Of a DNA stretch of 64,000 nucleotides, positions 16,281 through 27,657 are shown piece after piece. The DNA comes from Shinella sp. PSBB067 (GTDB lineage: Bacteria; Pseudomonadota; Alphaproteobacteria; Rhizobiales; Rhizobiaceae), in assembly GCF_016839145.1 (NCBI RefSeq), contig NZ_CP069302.1, positions 248,001 to 312,000 of the forward strand, given 5' to 3'. The position numbers were made by a program, and so were the translations under genes. The notes beneath the pieces are model-generated. The model was not told where the DNA came from. It did not search any database and saw only the letters and a program-made list of their open reading frames with translations. Numbering within the stretch: position 1 is the first letter of the stretch; the number at the start of each line of letters is the position of its first letter.

Positions 16281-17300
16281 ATGGCGATTGAGGTTCGGGC
16301 GTCGAAGGAGATGAACGCTGTGACAGCGCCGAAGGCCTTGCGTGTCGGCTTTATCCTGTCGAAAAGCTTCACGCTTTCCGCCTTCGCCCTGTTCGTCGAC
16401 ACGCTGCGTCTTGCCAGCGACAGCGAGGACCGTTCCCGCCGCGTCAACTGCGACTGGGACGTGCTCAGCAGCACGCGCAATTTCATCTCCTCGTCGAGCG
16501 GCATCCAGGTGGCGCCGACCGCGCCCTTCGCCGACCCCTCCTGTTTCGACTACATCGCCGTCGTGGGCGGCCTCCTCAGCGTGGAGGAGCCGATCGACAG
16601 CTATGCGACGACCTACCTGCGCAAGGCGGCCAATGCCGGCGTCGGGCTGATCGGCCTGTGCACGGGCAGCTTCATCCTTGCCGAAGCGGGCCTGCTCAAG
16701 GGGCATATGGCCTGCGTGAGCTGGCTGCACCACCGCGATTTCCGCGCCCGCTACCCCGATATCGAGGCGACATCGGAGCAGATCTTCCGCTTCGACGGCA
16801 AGGTCGCCACCTGTGCGGGGGGCAGCAGCGTGGCCGACCTTGCCGCGACGCTGGTTCGCCACCATGTCGGCGAGGCGGCCGAGCGCAATGCGCTGGAGAT
16901 CCTGCAGATCCGCCACCGGCGCGACGCGACCGACCTCCAGCCGCGCAATCCGCTGGGCCTAGAGGCTCGCGACCGCCGCGTGCATCTCGCCATCATGATG
17001 ATGGAGCAGCACACGGAAGACCTGCTCTCCATCGACAGCATCGCCACCATGACCAATGTCTCCCGCCGCCAGCTCGAACGCCTGTTCGAGAGCGACATGG
17101 GCGCCTCGCCGAGCGCGATCTACATGAAGATCCGCATGGCCGCCGCGCTCAACATGGTGATGCGCACCAACAAGCCGCTGATCGAGATCGCGCTCGAAAC
17201 CGGCTTCGAGAGCCTGTCGCATTTCACCCGCCGCTTCCGCGCGGCCTTCGGCGACACGCCCTCGCAGATCCGCCGCGACAGGCGCCGACAGGCGGGCTGA
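16281..17300 (+). CDS. AraC-family regulator with DJ-1/PfpI domain (GlxA-like)
   Basis: A 339-residue transcription factor. Residues about 15-195 form a DJ-1/PfpI-like domain; the nucleophile-elbow region reads GLCTGSFILAEAGLL, and the residues around it match the GlxA family. Residues about 225-330 are two helix-turn-helix motifs of the AraC type (SIATMTNVSRRQLERLF and PLIEIALETGFESLSHFTRRF). The start at 16281 is chosen over 16224 because GGGAGG lies just upstream. GlxA-like activators usually control catabolism of a quaternary or amino compound (ArgR, GbdR, CdhR), so it is the likely regulator of the adjoining importer and aminotransferase. That link is by position only. Confidence 0.86.
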   Translation: MAIEVRASKEMNAVTAPKALRVGFILSKSFTLSAFALFVDTLRLASDSEDRSRRVNCDWDVLSSTRNFISSSSGIQVAPTAPFADPSCFDYIAVVGGLLSVEEPIDSYATTYLRKAANAGVGLIGLCTGSFILAEAGLLKGHMACVSWLHHRDFRARYPDIEATSEQIFRFDGKVATCAGGSSVADLAATLVRHHVGEAAERNALEILQIRHRRDATDLQPRNPLGLEARDRRVHLAIMMMEQHTEDLLSIDSIATMTNVSRRQLERLFESDMGASPSAIYMKIRMAAALNMVMRTNKPLIEIALETGFESLSHFTRRFRAAFGDTPSQIRRDRRRQAG

Positions 17301-17321
17301 CGGCAATTCTTCCTGCGGCTT

Positions 17322-17346
17322 GGAACCAAGCCGCGCGCCATCCGTT
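17322..17346 (+). promoter_or_regulatory. EcfG/RpoE2-type stress promoter for DUF883 gene
   Basis: GGAAC, 18 bases, then TT within CCGTT: this fits the general stress sigma factor consensus of rhizobia (GGAAC-N18/19-TT). It lies about 30 bases before the start of the 17376 gene. The GGAAC is inside a 20-base near-palindrome whose arms are GCGGCTTGG and CCAAGCCGC. Confidence 0.6.
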
Positions 17347-17375
17347 CGGTCCGGATTGCTGACAAGGAGACCGCA

Positions 17376-17699
17376 ATGGCAAGCAATGACGTCCAATCCC
17401 AGATTTCCGCCCTGCGTGACGAGATCGCCCAGCTTCAGAAGGATTTCGGCGAACGGAGTGCCGAGGCCTATGAGACGATGCGCGAGCGCGCCGGCAATGC
17501 CGTGGAGGCTGCCCGCCCCGCCGTTCGCTCGGCCACGAAATACGTGCGCAACGAAGGCGCTGCCGTCGCCCAGGCCGCGCGTGAACACCCGGCAGCCCTT
17601 TCGACCGTCGTGCTGGCGGCGGGGCTTGCGGGCATCGTCATCGGCTACCTTCTCGGCTCCCTAGAGGGCGAGCCGCAACGGCGCCAGCGCTGGTTCTGA
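17376..17699 (+). CDS. DUF883-type small membrane-anchored protein (YqjD/ElaB-like)
   Basis: A 107-residue protein. Residues 1-70 are a charged amphipathic helix with heptad spacing (SALRDEIAQLQKDFG, then ERSAEAYETMRERAGNAVEAA), and residues about 73-93 are one hydrophobic helix (STVVLAAGLAGIVIGYLLGS) ending in a basic tail. This is the DUF883 pattern of E. coli YqjD, ElaB and YgaM, inner-membrane proteins induced in stress that in E. coli bind ribosomes. An EcfG-type promoter lies directly upstream and a strong bidirectional terminator directly downstream. A second DUF883 gene faces it on the other strand. Confidence 0.78.
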   Translation: MASNDVQSQISALRDEIAQLQKDFGERSAEAYETMRERAGNAVEAARPAVRSATKYVRNEGAAVAQAAREHPAALSTVVLAAGLAGIVIGYLLGSLEGEPQRRQRWF

Positions 17700-17705
17700 A
17701 ACGAC

Positions 17706-17731
17706 AAAAGCCCGGCAATGCCGGGCTTTTT
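17706..17731. terminator. Bidirectional intrinsic terminator
   Basis: AAAAGCCCGGC and GCCGGGCTTTT pair over a 3-base loop AAT, with A-run on the left and five T on the right. It sits between two convergent DUF883 genes and can serve both. Confidence 0.88.
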
Positions 17732-17754
17732 CATGACGGGAAGGAAAGGCCTTC

Positions 17755-18060
17755 CTATCGGTGGCGCAGGCCGCAAAGATAGCCGATGAAGGCGGCGCCG
17801 GCGAGGGTGGCGAGCGGATTGGCCTGGATGGTCTGGCGCAGTTCCTCGCGCAGCGACTCCGCCTTGGCCACAGCAAGCTGGCCGGTGCCTTCGGCGATCA
17901 GGCCCGCGGATTCCTTCAGCCGGCTGATTTCCGTCTTCAGCGCTTCGATCTGTTCGTTGACGGTCGCTTCCGCGGCCGCGGTCTTCGCTTCCTCCGAAAT
18001 GCTGTCGCGACCTTCAACGACGCCGAGCGTGCGTTTGCCGGTGCTCTTTTCGTCAGCCAT
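17755..18060 (-). CDS. DUF883-type small membrane-anchored protein
   Basis: A 101-residue protein with a long charged helix (about residues 20-75, with EQIEALKTEISRLKES as the coiled-coil core) and a C-terminal hydrophobic helix LATLAGAAFIGYLCGL followed by RHR. This is again the DUF883/YqjD layout, but the sequence differs clearly from the neighbour at 17376, so the two are not a recent duplication. It faces that gene across a shared terminator. Its own upstream region carries a GGAAC-N18-TT promoter on the minus strand, so both members look like general-stress genes. Confidence 0.76.
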   Translation of the reverse strand: MADEKSTGKRTLGVVEGRDSISEEAKTAAAEATVNEQIEALKTEISRLKESAGLIAEGTGQLAVAKAESLREELRQTIQANPLATLAGAAFIGYLCGLRHR

Positions 18061-18100
18061 GGGACATGTCTCCTGAATTGATGGGAATGGCGGGAAGAAG

Positions 18101-18125
18101 AACTTCCGGCGCGCCAGTTGGTTCC
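18101..18125 (-). promoter_or_regulatory. EcfG/RpoE2-type stress promoter, minus strand
   Basis: On the minus strand GGAAC (18125-18121) is followed after 18 bases by TT (18102-18101), matching the rhizobial general stress consensus. The gene start at 18060 lies about 40 bases further on, with AGGAGA in front. Confidence 0.55.
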
Positions 18126-18188
18126 AGCCGATGATTCAAACTGTGATCTTTCGGCTGCGGCAGGGCGATTGACTCTTCCGGAAATAGG

Positions 18189-18203
18189 GAACAAATAAAG
18201 AAC
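18189..18203. promoter_or_regulatory. LexA box of the imuA-imuB-dnaE2 operon
   Basis: GAACAAATAAAGAAC is an exact GAAC-N7-GAAC direct repeat, the LexA recognition sequence of Rhizobiales, 31 bases before the imuA start. It predicts SOS induction of the three-gene mutasome operon. Confidence 0.85.
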
Positions 18204-18234
18204 GAATGTCCACCAGCCGGGAGCCGCCCAGCCG

Positions 18235-18993
18235 ATGTCCGCCCCTGTCCATGCCGTTGTCGCCGACCTGCGCGACCGCATCCGGCAGTTCGACGGCTGC
18301 GCGTCGCGCGCGCGGGCGGTGCTGCCCTTCGGCGTGCCGGAGATCGATGAAAGGCTGCCGGGCGGCGGGCTGGCGCTTGCCAGCCTGCACGAAGTCTGCG
18401 GCGGCGGCAACGATGCCGTGGAGGGGGCCGCCGCCATGCTCTTTGCCGCCGGCATCGCCGCACGCACCCGGGGGCAGGTGCTCTGGTGCCTGACGCGGCC
18501 GGACCTTTTCGCCCCGGCGCTGGCGCAGGCGGGGCTTGCCCCCGGCCGCGTCATCTATGTGGAGGCGGACGACGAGAAGAGCCTGCTCCTCTGTTTCGAG
18601 GAGGGGCTGCGCCATGGCGGGCTCGGCGCTGTCGTGGCGGAGGTCGCGCGCCTGTCGATGACCGCCTCGCGCCGCCTGCAACTGGCCGCGGAGGCCGGCG
18701 GCACGCTCGGCATCGCCCTGCGGCGCTTCCGGCACAGGCGCGAGGCGGGCGCCTTCATGCTGCCGTCCGCCGCCGTGACGCGCTGGCAGGTTTCCGTAGT
18801 GCCGTCCGCGCCGCTTCCCGTGCCCGGCGTCGGCCGGGCACGATGGCTGCTCGAGCTGACCCGCTGCCGGGCCGGCGAGGCGGCAGAGTTCGAAGTGGAG
18901 GCATCCGATGTCGAGGGTCGTATCGCTTTTTCTCCCCGGCTGGCCGATCGATCGCCTGAGGCGGGCGCTTGGCGCCGCGGCGCCGCCGGCTGA
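18235..18993 (+). CDS. imuA: Mutasome accessory protein ImuA
   Basis: A 252-residue RecA-like protein without an intact Walker A motif. The N-terminal segment LPFGVPEIDERLPGGGLALASLHEV and the later GQVLWCLTRPDLFAPALAQAGL and ALRRFRHRREA stretches are typical of alphaproteobacterial ImuA. In the SOS response ImuA works with ImuB and DnaE2 in damage-induced mutagenesis. It is the first gene after a clear LexA box. Its 3' end overlaps imuB by 86 bases in another frame, which is long for an operon overlap but usual for this cassette in rhizobia. Confidence 0.88.
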   Translation: MSAPVHAVVADLRDRIRQFDGCASRARAVLPFGVPEIDERLPGGGLALASLHEVCGGGNDAVEGAAAMLFAAGIAARTRGQVLWCLTRPDLFAPALAQAGLAPGRVIYVEADDEKSLLLCFEEGLRHGGLGAVVAEVARLSMTASRRLQLAAEAGGTLGIALRRFRHRREAGAFMLPSAAVTRWQVSVVPSAPLPVPGVGRARWLLELTRCRAGEAAEFEVEASDVEGRIAFSPRLADRSPEAGAWRRGAAG

Positions 18994-20427
18994 CACGCGG
19001 CTCGTCCTCGTCGGGCGCGACGGCGCGCGCCGCATCGTGACGGCTTTGAGCCGGTCCGCGGAGGAAGCCGGGCTTCGCGCCGGCATGCCGCTCACCAAGG
19101 CCCATGCGCTCCTGCCCGACGTCATGGCCATGCCTGCCGATCCCGCTGCCGACGCGGCGGCGCTCCGGCGCCTTGCCTTGTGGACCCTGCAGCACTATGC
19201 GCCCATCGTCGCGCCGGACCCGCCGGACGGGCTCGTCGTCGACACGACCGGCGCCGACCATCTGCACGGCGGCGAGGAACGCATGCTGGCGGGCCTCGTC
19301 AACCGTCTCGCCGCGTCCGGCATTTCCGCCCGTGCCGCCGTGGCCGACACCTGGGGCGCGGCCTATGCCGCCGCGCGCTTCCTTGCCGGTCCCGTGCGCG
19401 TCATTCCTCCTGGCGCGGCGCAGGCGGCCGTCTCGCCGCTGCCGCTTTCCGGCCTGCGCATCCCGGCGGAAACCGTGACGGGCCTGCATGTCCTCGGCTT
19501 TGCCAATATCGGCGACGTGCTGGCCGTGCCGCGCGCGCCGCTCGTCCTGCGCTTCGGGGCGCTCCTCGGCCGCCGGCTCGACCAGTTGCAGGGCGCAGTG
19601 CCGGAGCCCGTCGATCCCCTGCGCGACCCGGAGCTCACGACGGTCCGCAAGGTTTTCGGCGAACCGATCGGCGCGCCGGAGACGATCGCGCGCTACACGA
19701 CGGCGTTGGTCGATGACCTTTGCCTCGCGCTGGAAAGGCGTGGCCTCGGCGCCCGGCGGCTCGACCTCGTCTTCCACCGCGTCGACAATTCCCTGCAGGC
19801 GATCCGCGTCGGAACGGCGCGCGCCGCACGGGATGGCAAGCGCCTCGCCCGGCTTCTCTGCGACCGGATCGAAACGGTCGATCCCGGCTTCGGCATCGAG
19901 ATCATGGAACTGACGGCGACGCTCGCCGAACCGCTCGTCCTGCAACAGGCGGCCTCCTCGCTGATCGAGGAGGAGACGGCGGACCTTGCCGGTCTCGTCG
20001 ACGTGATCGCCAACCGCATCGGCGCGCGCCGGCTCTACCGCGTCACGCCGGTCGAAAGCGATGTGCCGGAGCGGTCCGTCCAGCGCGTCGCCCCGCTTTC
20101 CCCCGATGACGGCGCCACCTGGCCGGGCCGCTGGCCGCGCCCCGCGCGCCTTCTTGCACGCCCGGAGCCCATCGAGGTCATGGCGCTCCTGCCCGACCAT
20201 CCGCCCGCCTTCTTCACCTGGCGCGGCGTGCGCCGGCGGGTGAAGCGCGCCGACGGCCCGGAACGCATCTTCGGCGAATGGTGGAAGCACGATGCCGAAC
20301 TTGCTGCCGTGCGCGACTATTTCCAGGTGGAGGACGAGGCGGGCGAGCGTTTCTGGCTCTTCCGCTCGGGTGACGAAGCGCAGGCCGCAAGCGGAGCCGG
20401 GTGCTGGTTCCTGCACGGGGTCTTCGC

Positions 20428-20431
<4 letters not shown>
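18908..20431 (+). CDS. imuB: Y-family polymerase-like protein ImuB
   Basis: A 507-residue relative of DinB/UmuC. It begins [18 protein letters not shown]; the position of the first catalytic acidic residue of Y-family polymerases has LFLPGWP instead of the DMDAF motif, consistent with ImuB being inactive as a polymerase and serving as a hub between the beta clamp and DnaE2. The later [14 protein letters not shown] segment aligns with the second active-site region. GGAGG precedes the ATG at 18908. It ends in an ATGA overlap with dnaE2. Confidence 0.9.
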
Positions 20432-23616
<3,185 letters not shown>

Positions 23617-23620
23617 CCCG

Positions 23621-25621
23621 TCACATGAAGTCGCGCGGGACCGCCTTCTCGAACGTCTTTTCGAAAACCTGCGCCTCGCCCTCGAAGGCGCGGACAGTGG
23701 CGGAAATCAGCCAGTCCATCGCCGTGCAGGCGATGGTGGCCGTCGAGACCGTGCGCACGAACCAGCCGGGACGCTGCATGTCGCAGGTCCAGACCGCGGT
23801 GCCGGTCATGGACAGAGGATCGTTTTCGGCGATCGACCACAGTTCGTCGCGCACCTGCCGGGTCGCAAGCCCCGTGGCGGGATGCTCGTAGAGACCGGTA
23901 TCCTCGTAGATCGTGTATTCGGTGAGACCGTTCGTCAGGTCCCGCTCCACGCCGCGCGCCGTCTCAGCGGGGGCGAGTTGCGTATATTTCGGCAGCGGAT
24001 CGGGGTTCTCCGGCTCGGGGATGGAAACGACGCGGTGCGCGCCGAGCTTCGGCAGGGCAAGGCCGAGCGAGGCGAGGTCGACAGTCACGCCGGCATCGAC
24101 CGGCGGCGGCAGCACCATCGGCCAGTAGGATGTCGAAAGCGACAGGCGGATGCGATGCCCGGCGCGGAAGCGATAGCCCATCGCGTCGAGCACGAGGCGG
24201 ATGTGCACCTTCCTGCCGCGCGGCATGGCCTGCGGCGCGGCATTGCCGTCGCGATGCGCGAGGTTGACGACGCCGAAGGTCACGCGCGTCGCCGTGCCGT
24301 CCGGGTGGATGTCGACGAGGCGGGCGCAGAGATTGGCGATGTCCGCCTCCGTCGCGACGTCGAGCTCCAGCACCGGCTGGCCGAGGAAGTCCTCGGCCTC
24401 GGCGAGCGGCGCCGTCTCCACGACGAGCGAGCCGGCATCGTCCGGGCGCTGGTCGAGCGCCATTTCGGCATCCGGCTTCAGCGTGAACCACTCGCCGGCC
24501 ATGATGCCGGTATCGAGCGGCGACTTCAGGAAACGGTCGTGGCCCGATGCGCCGGCAATGGGCATGCCGGGCGCGAGCGCGCCGTACTGCTCGACGTAGA
24601 AGGTCGCCATATCCGGCTCCTCCCAGCGGTCCTTGGCGATCCAGAAGCCGGGATCGGCCTCGCGCCGCAGGGCGGGACGGGCGGCATCCTGGATATAGGC
24701 GCGCACCTGCGGGGTCTTGTCCGCGCCGTTTTTCTCGCCGCGCAGCCAGCGGTTCCACCAGGCGACGGCCTCGGCATGGAAGTCCATGCGCGGCTTCGGC
24801 CAGGCGAAATGCGGGTATTTGTGGATCCACGGGCCGACGAGGGCCTTCGCCCTGTCGCCGAGCCCCTCGACCGCCTTCAGCGGCGTGCTGCGATACCCGT
24901 CCGCCCAACCGGCGATGACGAGGGCGGGCACAGGGAAGCCGGCGAAATCCTCCGAGATCGAGCCGTGCTTCCAGAAGGCGTCGCGGCGCTGGTGCTGCAG
25001 CCATTCCTCCAGGAAGAAGGGCTCGTTCTCCAGCCGTTCCAGCCACATGGCCTTCCAGCGCTCGCCGACGATTTCCGGATCCGGCGCGCGCGACTGGTAG
25101 GCGAGCATGGTCGCAGCCCAGGAGAGCTGGGCGGAAAGGTGCGTTCCGTTCTTGTAATGGATGTCGTCGTTGTAGCGGTCGACGGTGGAGGCGATGGAAA
25201 TGACCGCCTTCAGCGCCGGCGGCCCAAGGGCGGCGACCTGCAGGCAGTTGAAGCCGCCCCAGGAGATGCCCATCATGCCGACCGCGCCGTTCGACCACGG
25301 TTGCGCGGCGATCCAGGCGATGAGTTCGCAGGCATTGGCGAGCTCCAGCGGCGTGTACTCGCCGTCGATCACGCCATCGGATTCGCCCGAGCCGCGGATG
25401 TCGACGCGTACGCCGGCAATGCCGGCCGCGGCGAAGACGGGATAGGTCGATTCATCGCGCGGGCTCGTTCCGTCGCGCTTGCGATAGGGCAGGAACTCGA
25501 AGACGGCGGGGACGGGATCGCCGTTCGCGCCCTCGGGCATCCAGATGCGGGCGGCAAGCCGCGTGCCGTCGGCAAGCGTGATCCATTGGTTTTCGATGAC
25601 GGTGAAGGCGCGAGACGTCAT
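23621..25621 (-). CDS. CocE/NonD-family hydrolase (X-Pro dipeptidyl-peptidase S15 type)
   Basis: A 666-residue alpha/beta hydrolase. The nucleophile elbow is GISWGG with Ser120, the oxyanion tyrosine region is FLPYRKRDGT, and the likely acid and histidine lie in VIAGWADGYRS and VGPWIHKYPHF. The last 230 residues form the jelly-roll domain typical of CocE and Xaa-Pro dipeptidyl peptidase. There is no signal peptide, so it is cytoplasmic. The family hydrolyses esters or amides, including cocaine ester, glutaryl-7-ACA and X-Pro peptides. No partner gene is coupled to it; the divergent gene is a SerA-like dehydrogenase. The substrate is not predictable. Confidence 0.86.
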   Translation of the reverse strand: MTSRAFTVIENQWITLADGTRLAARIWMPEGANGDPVPAVFEFLPYRKRDGTSPRDESTYPVFAAAGIAGVRVDIRGSGESDGVIDGEYTPLELANACELIAWIAAQPWSNGAVGMMGISWGGFNCLQVAALGPPALKAVISIASTVDRYNDDIHYKNGTHLSAQLSWAATMLAYQSRAPDPEIVGERWKAMWLERLENEPFFLEEWLQHQRRDAFWKHGSISEDFAGFPVPALVIAGWADGYRSTPLKAVEGLGDRAKALVGPWIHKYPHFAWPKPRMDFHAEAVAWWNRWLRGEKNGADKTPQVRAYIQDAARPALRREADPGFWIAKDRWEEPDMATFYVEQYGALAPGMPIAGASGHDRFLKSPLDTGIMAGEWFTLKPDAEMALDQRPDDAGSLVVETAPLAEAEDFLGQPVLELDVATEADIANLCARLVDIHPDGTATRVTFGVVNLAHRDGNAAPQAMPRGRKVHIRLVLDAMGYRFRAGHRIRLSLSTSYWPMVLPPPVDAGVTVDLASLGLALPKLGAHRVVSIPEPENPDPLPKYTQLAPAETARGVERDLTNGLTEYTIYEDTGLYEHPATGLATRQVRDELWSIAENDPLSMTGTAVWTCDMQRPGWFVRTVSTATIACTAMDWLISATVRAFEGEAQVFEKTFEKAVPRDFM

Positions 25622-25765
25622 GGGATGATCCTCTTTCGAGCATCTTTATGGCGGCAGCCGGAAGAGCGGGCAATAGGCCGTTTTTGACCCCGCACGCGCT
25701 TTTGCCTCATCTTGCCCGGCCCGGAAATCTCGCCTACGAAAGCGGGACTGGCAAGGAGGTGCGCC

Positions 25766-27214
25766 ATGCAGGATCGAAACGCGGCTTTTGCGGACGAGGG
25801 ACGGCCGGATGATCCCAAGCGTGCCTACAAGGTCCTCGTTTCCGACCTGATCGGCCTTCGCCTCGACGCGGAGGGGCGGCCGGACCCGAGCGAGGCGAAG
25901 GCGCATATCGAGGCGCGCGGTGGGGTCTTCCATGAAGGCCCGTATCGGCGCGAGACGCTGGAGCCCGGCATCCACTTCTTCTACCAGCCGGACCTCAGCG
26001 CCGAGGTCGAGATCATCGCGCAGACCGCCGACGGCCGTTACGATGCGCTGATTGCGGCGGCGACCTTCATCCCCCGGCAGGCGGTCTTCCCGCTCGGCGG
26101 CGTGCGCATCGGCGCGGGCACCGGCAACATGGCCTCGGCCTCCTGGGGCGGCGGCGACGGCGAGGGCGGCACCGCCCCGCTGATGAACACGCCCGGCATC
26201 AACAGCCGCGCGACGGCGCAGATGGTGATGAAGGCGGTGCTGAAGGTGACGCCGGACCTGCCGGTCGATCTCCTTCACAAGCGCGTCGCCGCGGGCGATT
26301 TCGATACGGGACGCGACCTCAAATCCTACCCGACGGCAAAGCTCGAAGGCCAGCGTATGGCCCTCATCGGATACGGCAATATCGGCCGGGAGGTGGCGAA
26401 GCTCGCCCGCGCCTTCGGCATGCAGGTCGTCGTCCATGCCCGCGCCCGGCACCGGCAATGGATCGAGGCCGAAGGCTTCGACTATGCGGAAACGCCGGTG
26501 AAGGCGGCGAAGGGCGCGAACGTGCTTTCCGTCCATGTCGGCCTCGGCCGGCTCGACGGGGCGACGCGCCTCTACGCCAATGCCGGCATCGTCGGCGAGG
26601 CGGTGCTTTCGGCGATGAAGCGCGGGGCGGTGGTGGTCAACTACGACCGCGGCGAGGTGGTCGACACGACGGCGCTCGACCGGGTGCTGGCCTCCGGGCA
26701 GGTGCGCCATGCGGCCATCGATGCCGATCTCTTCAGGAACGCGACGAGCGGCGCGCTCAGCGGGCCGATGCTGCCCTATCTGAAGCTCGCAGCGCGCCAT
26801 CCCGGAAAGCTCGAACTCCTGCCCCATGCGGCGGCCGACACGGATCATCCCTCCCGCGTCGCCGGCGCCTGCCAGGCGGTCGACCAGATCATCGATGTGA
26901 TCCGGCATCGCCGGGTCGTCAATCTCAAGGGCGACCTGCCGGAGGGATATGTCGATGCGGGAGCGAGGGTGCCGCAGGGCATCGGCCGCGTTACCGCCGC
27001 CACGCTCGCGGCGGCGGCCGCCGATCCGCGCTTTGCCGAACTGCACGTCCTTTCCCGCGAGATCGCCGATACGCTGGAAGCCATCGCCGAGGCGGTGGAG
27101 GAGGGCATGACGCACCAGCCGGCGAAGGGCGACGTCGTCGCGCTCACGCATCTCCTGCTGCGCCAGCGCCGCCTGCTCGAAGCGCTGGGGCTCGACGGGC
27201 CGGCGGAAGCCTGA
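25766..27214 (+). CDS. D-2-hydroxyacid dehydrogenase, SerA-like
   Basis: A 482-residue NAD-dependent dehydrogenase. The nucleotide-binding motif is GYGNIG at residues 202-207, the catalytic arginine region reads VVVNYDRGEVVDTTAL, and the histidine region is LLPHAAADTDHPSR. The start at 25766 has an excellent AAGGAGGTG upstream. It has about 150 residues before the cofactor domain and an extra helical C-terminal region (about residues 395-480) instead of an ACT domain, so it differs from canonical 3-phosphoglycerate dehydrogenase; this unusual ending (EIADTLEAIAEAVEEGM) is shared with an uncharacterised rhizobial subgroup as far as I recall. It may act on 3-phosphoglycerate or another 2-hydroxyacid. 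Confidence 0.8.
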   Translation: MQDRNAAFADEGRPDDPKRAYKVLVSDLIGLRLDAEGRPDPSEAKAHIEARGGVFHEGPYRRETLEPGIHFFYQPDLSAEVEIIAQTADGRYDALIAAATFIPRQAVFPLGGVRIGAGTGNMASASWGGGDGEGGTAPLMNTPGINSRATAQMVMKAVLKVTPDLPVDLLHKRVAAGDFDTGRDLKSYPTAKLEGQRMALIGYGNIGREVAKLARAFGMQVVVHARARHRQWIEAEGFDYAETPVKAAKGANVLSVHVGLGRLDGATRLYANAGIVGEAVLSAMKRGAVVVNYDRGEVVDTTALDRVLASGQVRHAAIDADLFRNATSGALSGPMLPYLKLAARHPGKLELLPHAAADTDHPSRVAGACQAVDQIIDVIRHRRVVNLKGDLPEGYVDAGARVPQGIGRVTAATLAAAAADPRFAELHVLSREIADTLEAIAEAVEEGMTHQPAKGDVVALTHLLLRQRRLLEALGLDGPAEA

Positions 27215-27220
27215 GGAAAG

Positions 27221-27246
27221 GGAACTTTTCCGTCGCACGGCCAGTT
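27221..27246 (+). promoter_or_regulatory. EcfG/RpoE2-type stress promoter
   Basis: GGAAC, 19 bases, then TT, about 34 bases before the small membrane protein gene at 27280. It fits the rhizobial general stress consensus and lies just after the stop codon of the upstream gene. Confidence 0.5.
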
Positions 27247-27279
27247 TCTTCCCGAGACGACTTTCAGGGAGAACAAGCC

Positions 27280-27657
27280 ATGACGCATCAGCAGGACGAA
27301 CGCGGCGATCCGATCACCCGCACCCACGATCCGGTCCGCAAGGAATATTCGGCGCGGGAAGCAAGGCAGGGCGGACCCGGCTGGCCCGTGCTGAAGGTGC
27401 TCGGCATCAGCCTCGTTCTCGTCTTCCTCGTCTGGGGCGCGGTCGAGTTCTGGGGCGATCGGGCCGATCCCTCCGCGCCGGTCGATGCGTCGCAGACCTC
27501 CTCGACGGAAAGCGGTGCCGGTGAGCCGAGCCAGAACACCATCGACGACAGCGTTCCGGGCGGCGGCCAGACGGTTCCGACGGATCGCGATCCCACCCCG
27601 CAGACCGGCACGGGCGGCGACAGCCAGCGCGTCACGCCTGACGGCACCGCAAACTAA
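27280..27657 (+). CDS. Small single-pass membrane protein of unknown function
   Basis: A 125-residue protein with a charged N-terminus (about 38 residues), one transmembrane helix at about residues 39-58 (LKVLGISLVLVFLVWGAVEF), and a long low-complexity tail rich in Ser, Thr, Gly, Pro, Gln and Asp, predicted outside the cytoplasm. I do not recognise a named family. AGGGAG precedes the ATG and an EcfG-type promoter precedes that, so it is probably a stress-induced envelope protein. Its stop overlaps the stop of the convergent peptidase gene by 3 bases. Confidence 0.65.
   Translation: MTHQQDERGDPITRTHDPVRKEYSAREARQGGPGWPVLKVLGISLVLVFLVWGAVEFWGDRADPSAPVDASQTSSTESGAGEPSQNTIDDSVPGGGQTVPTDRDPTPQTGTGGDSQRVTPDGTAN

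Noticed and set aside
26458..27279. 5' part of a long plus-strand frame ending at 27657
   Set aside because: Only the last 125 codons, from the ATG at 27280 with a good ribosome-binding site, look real; the rest is a frame shadow of the SerA-like gene.
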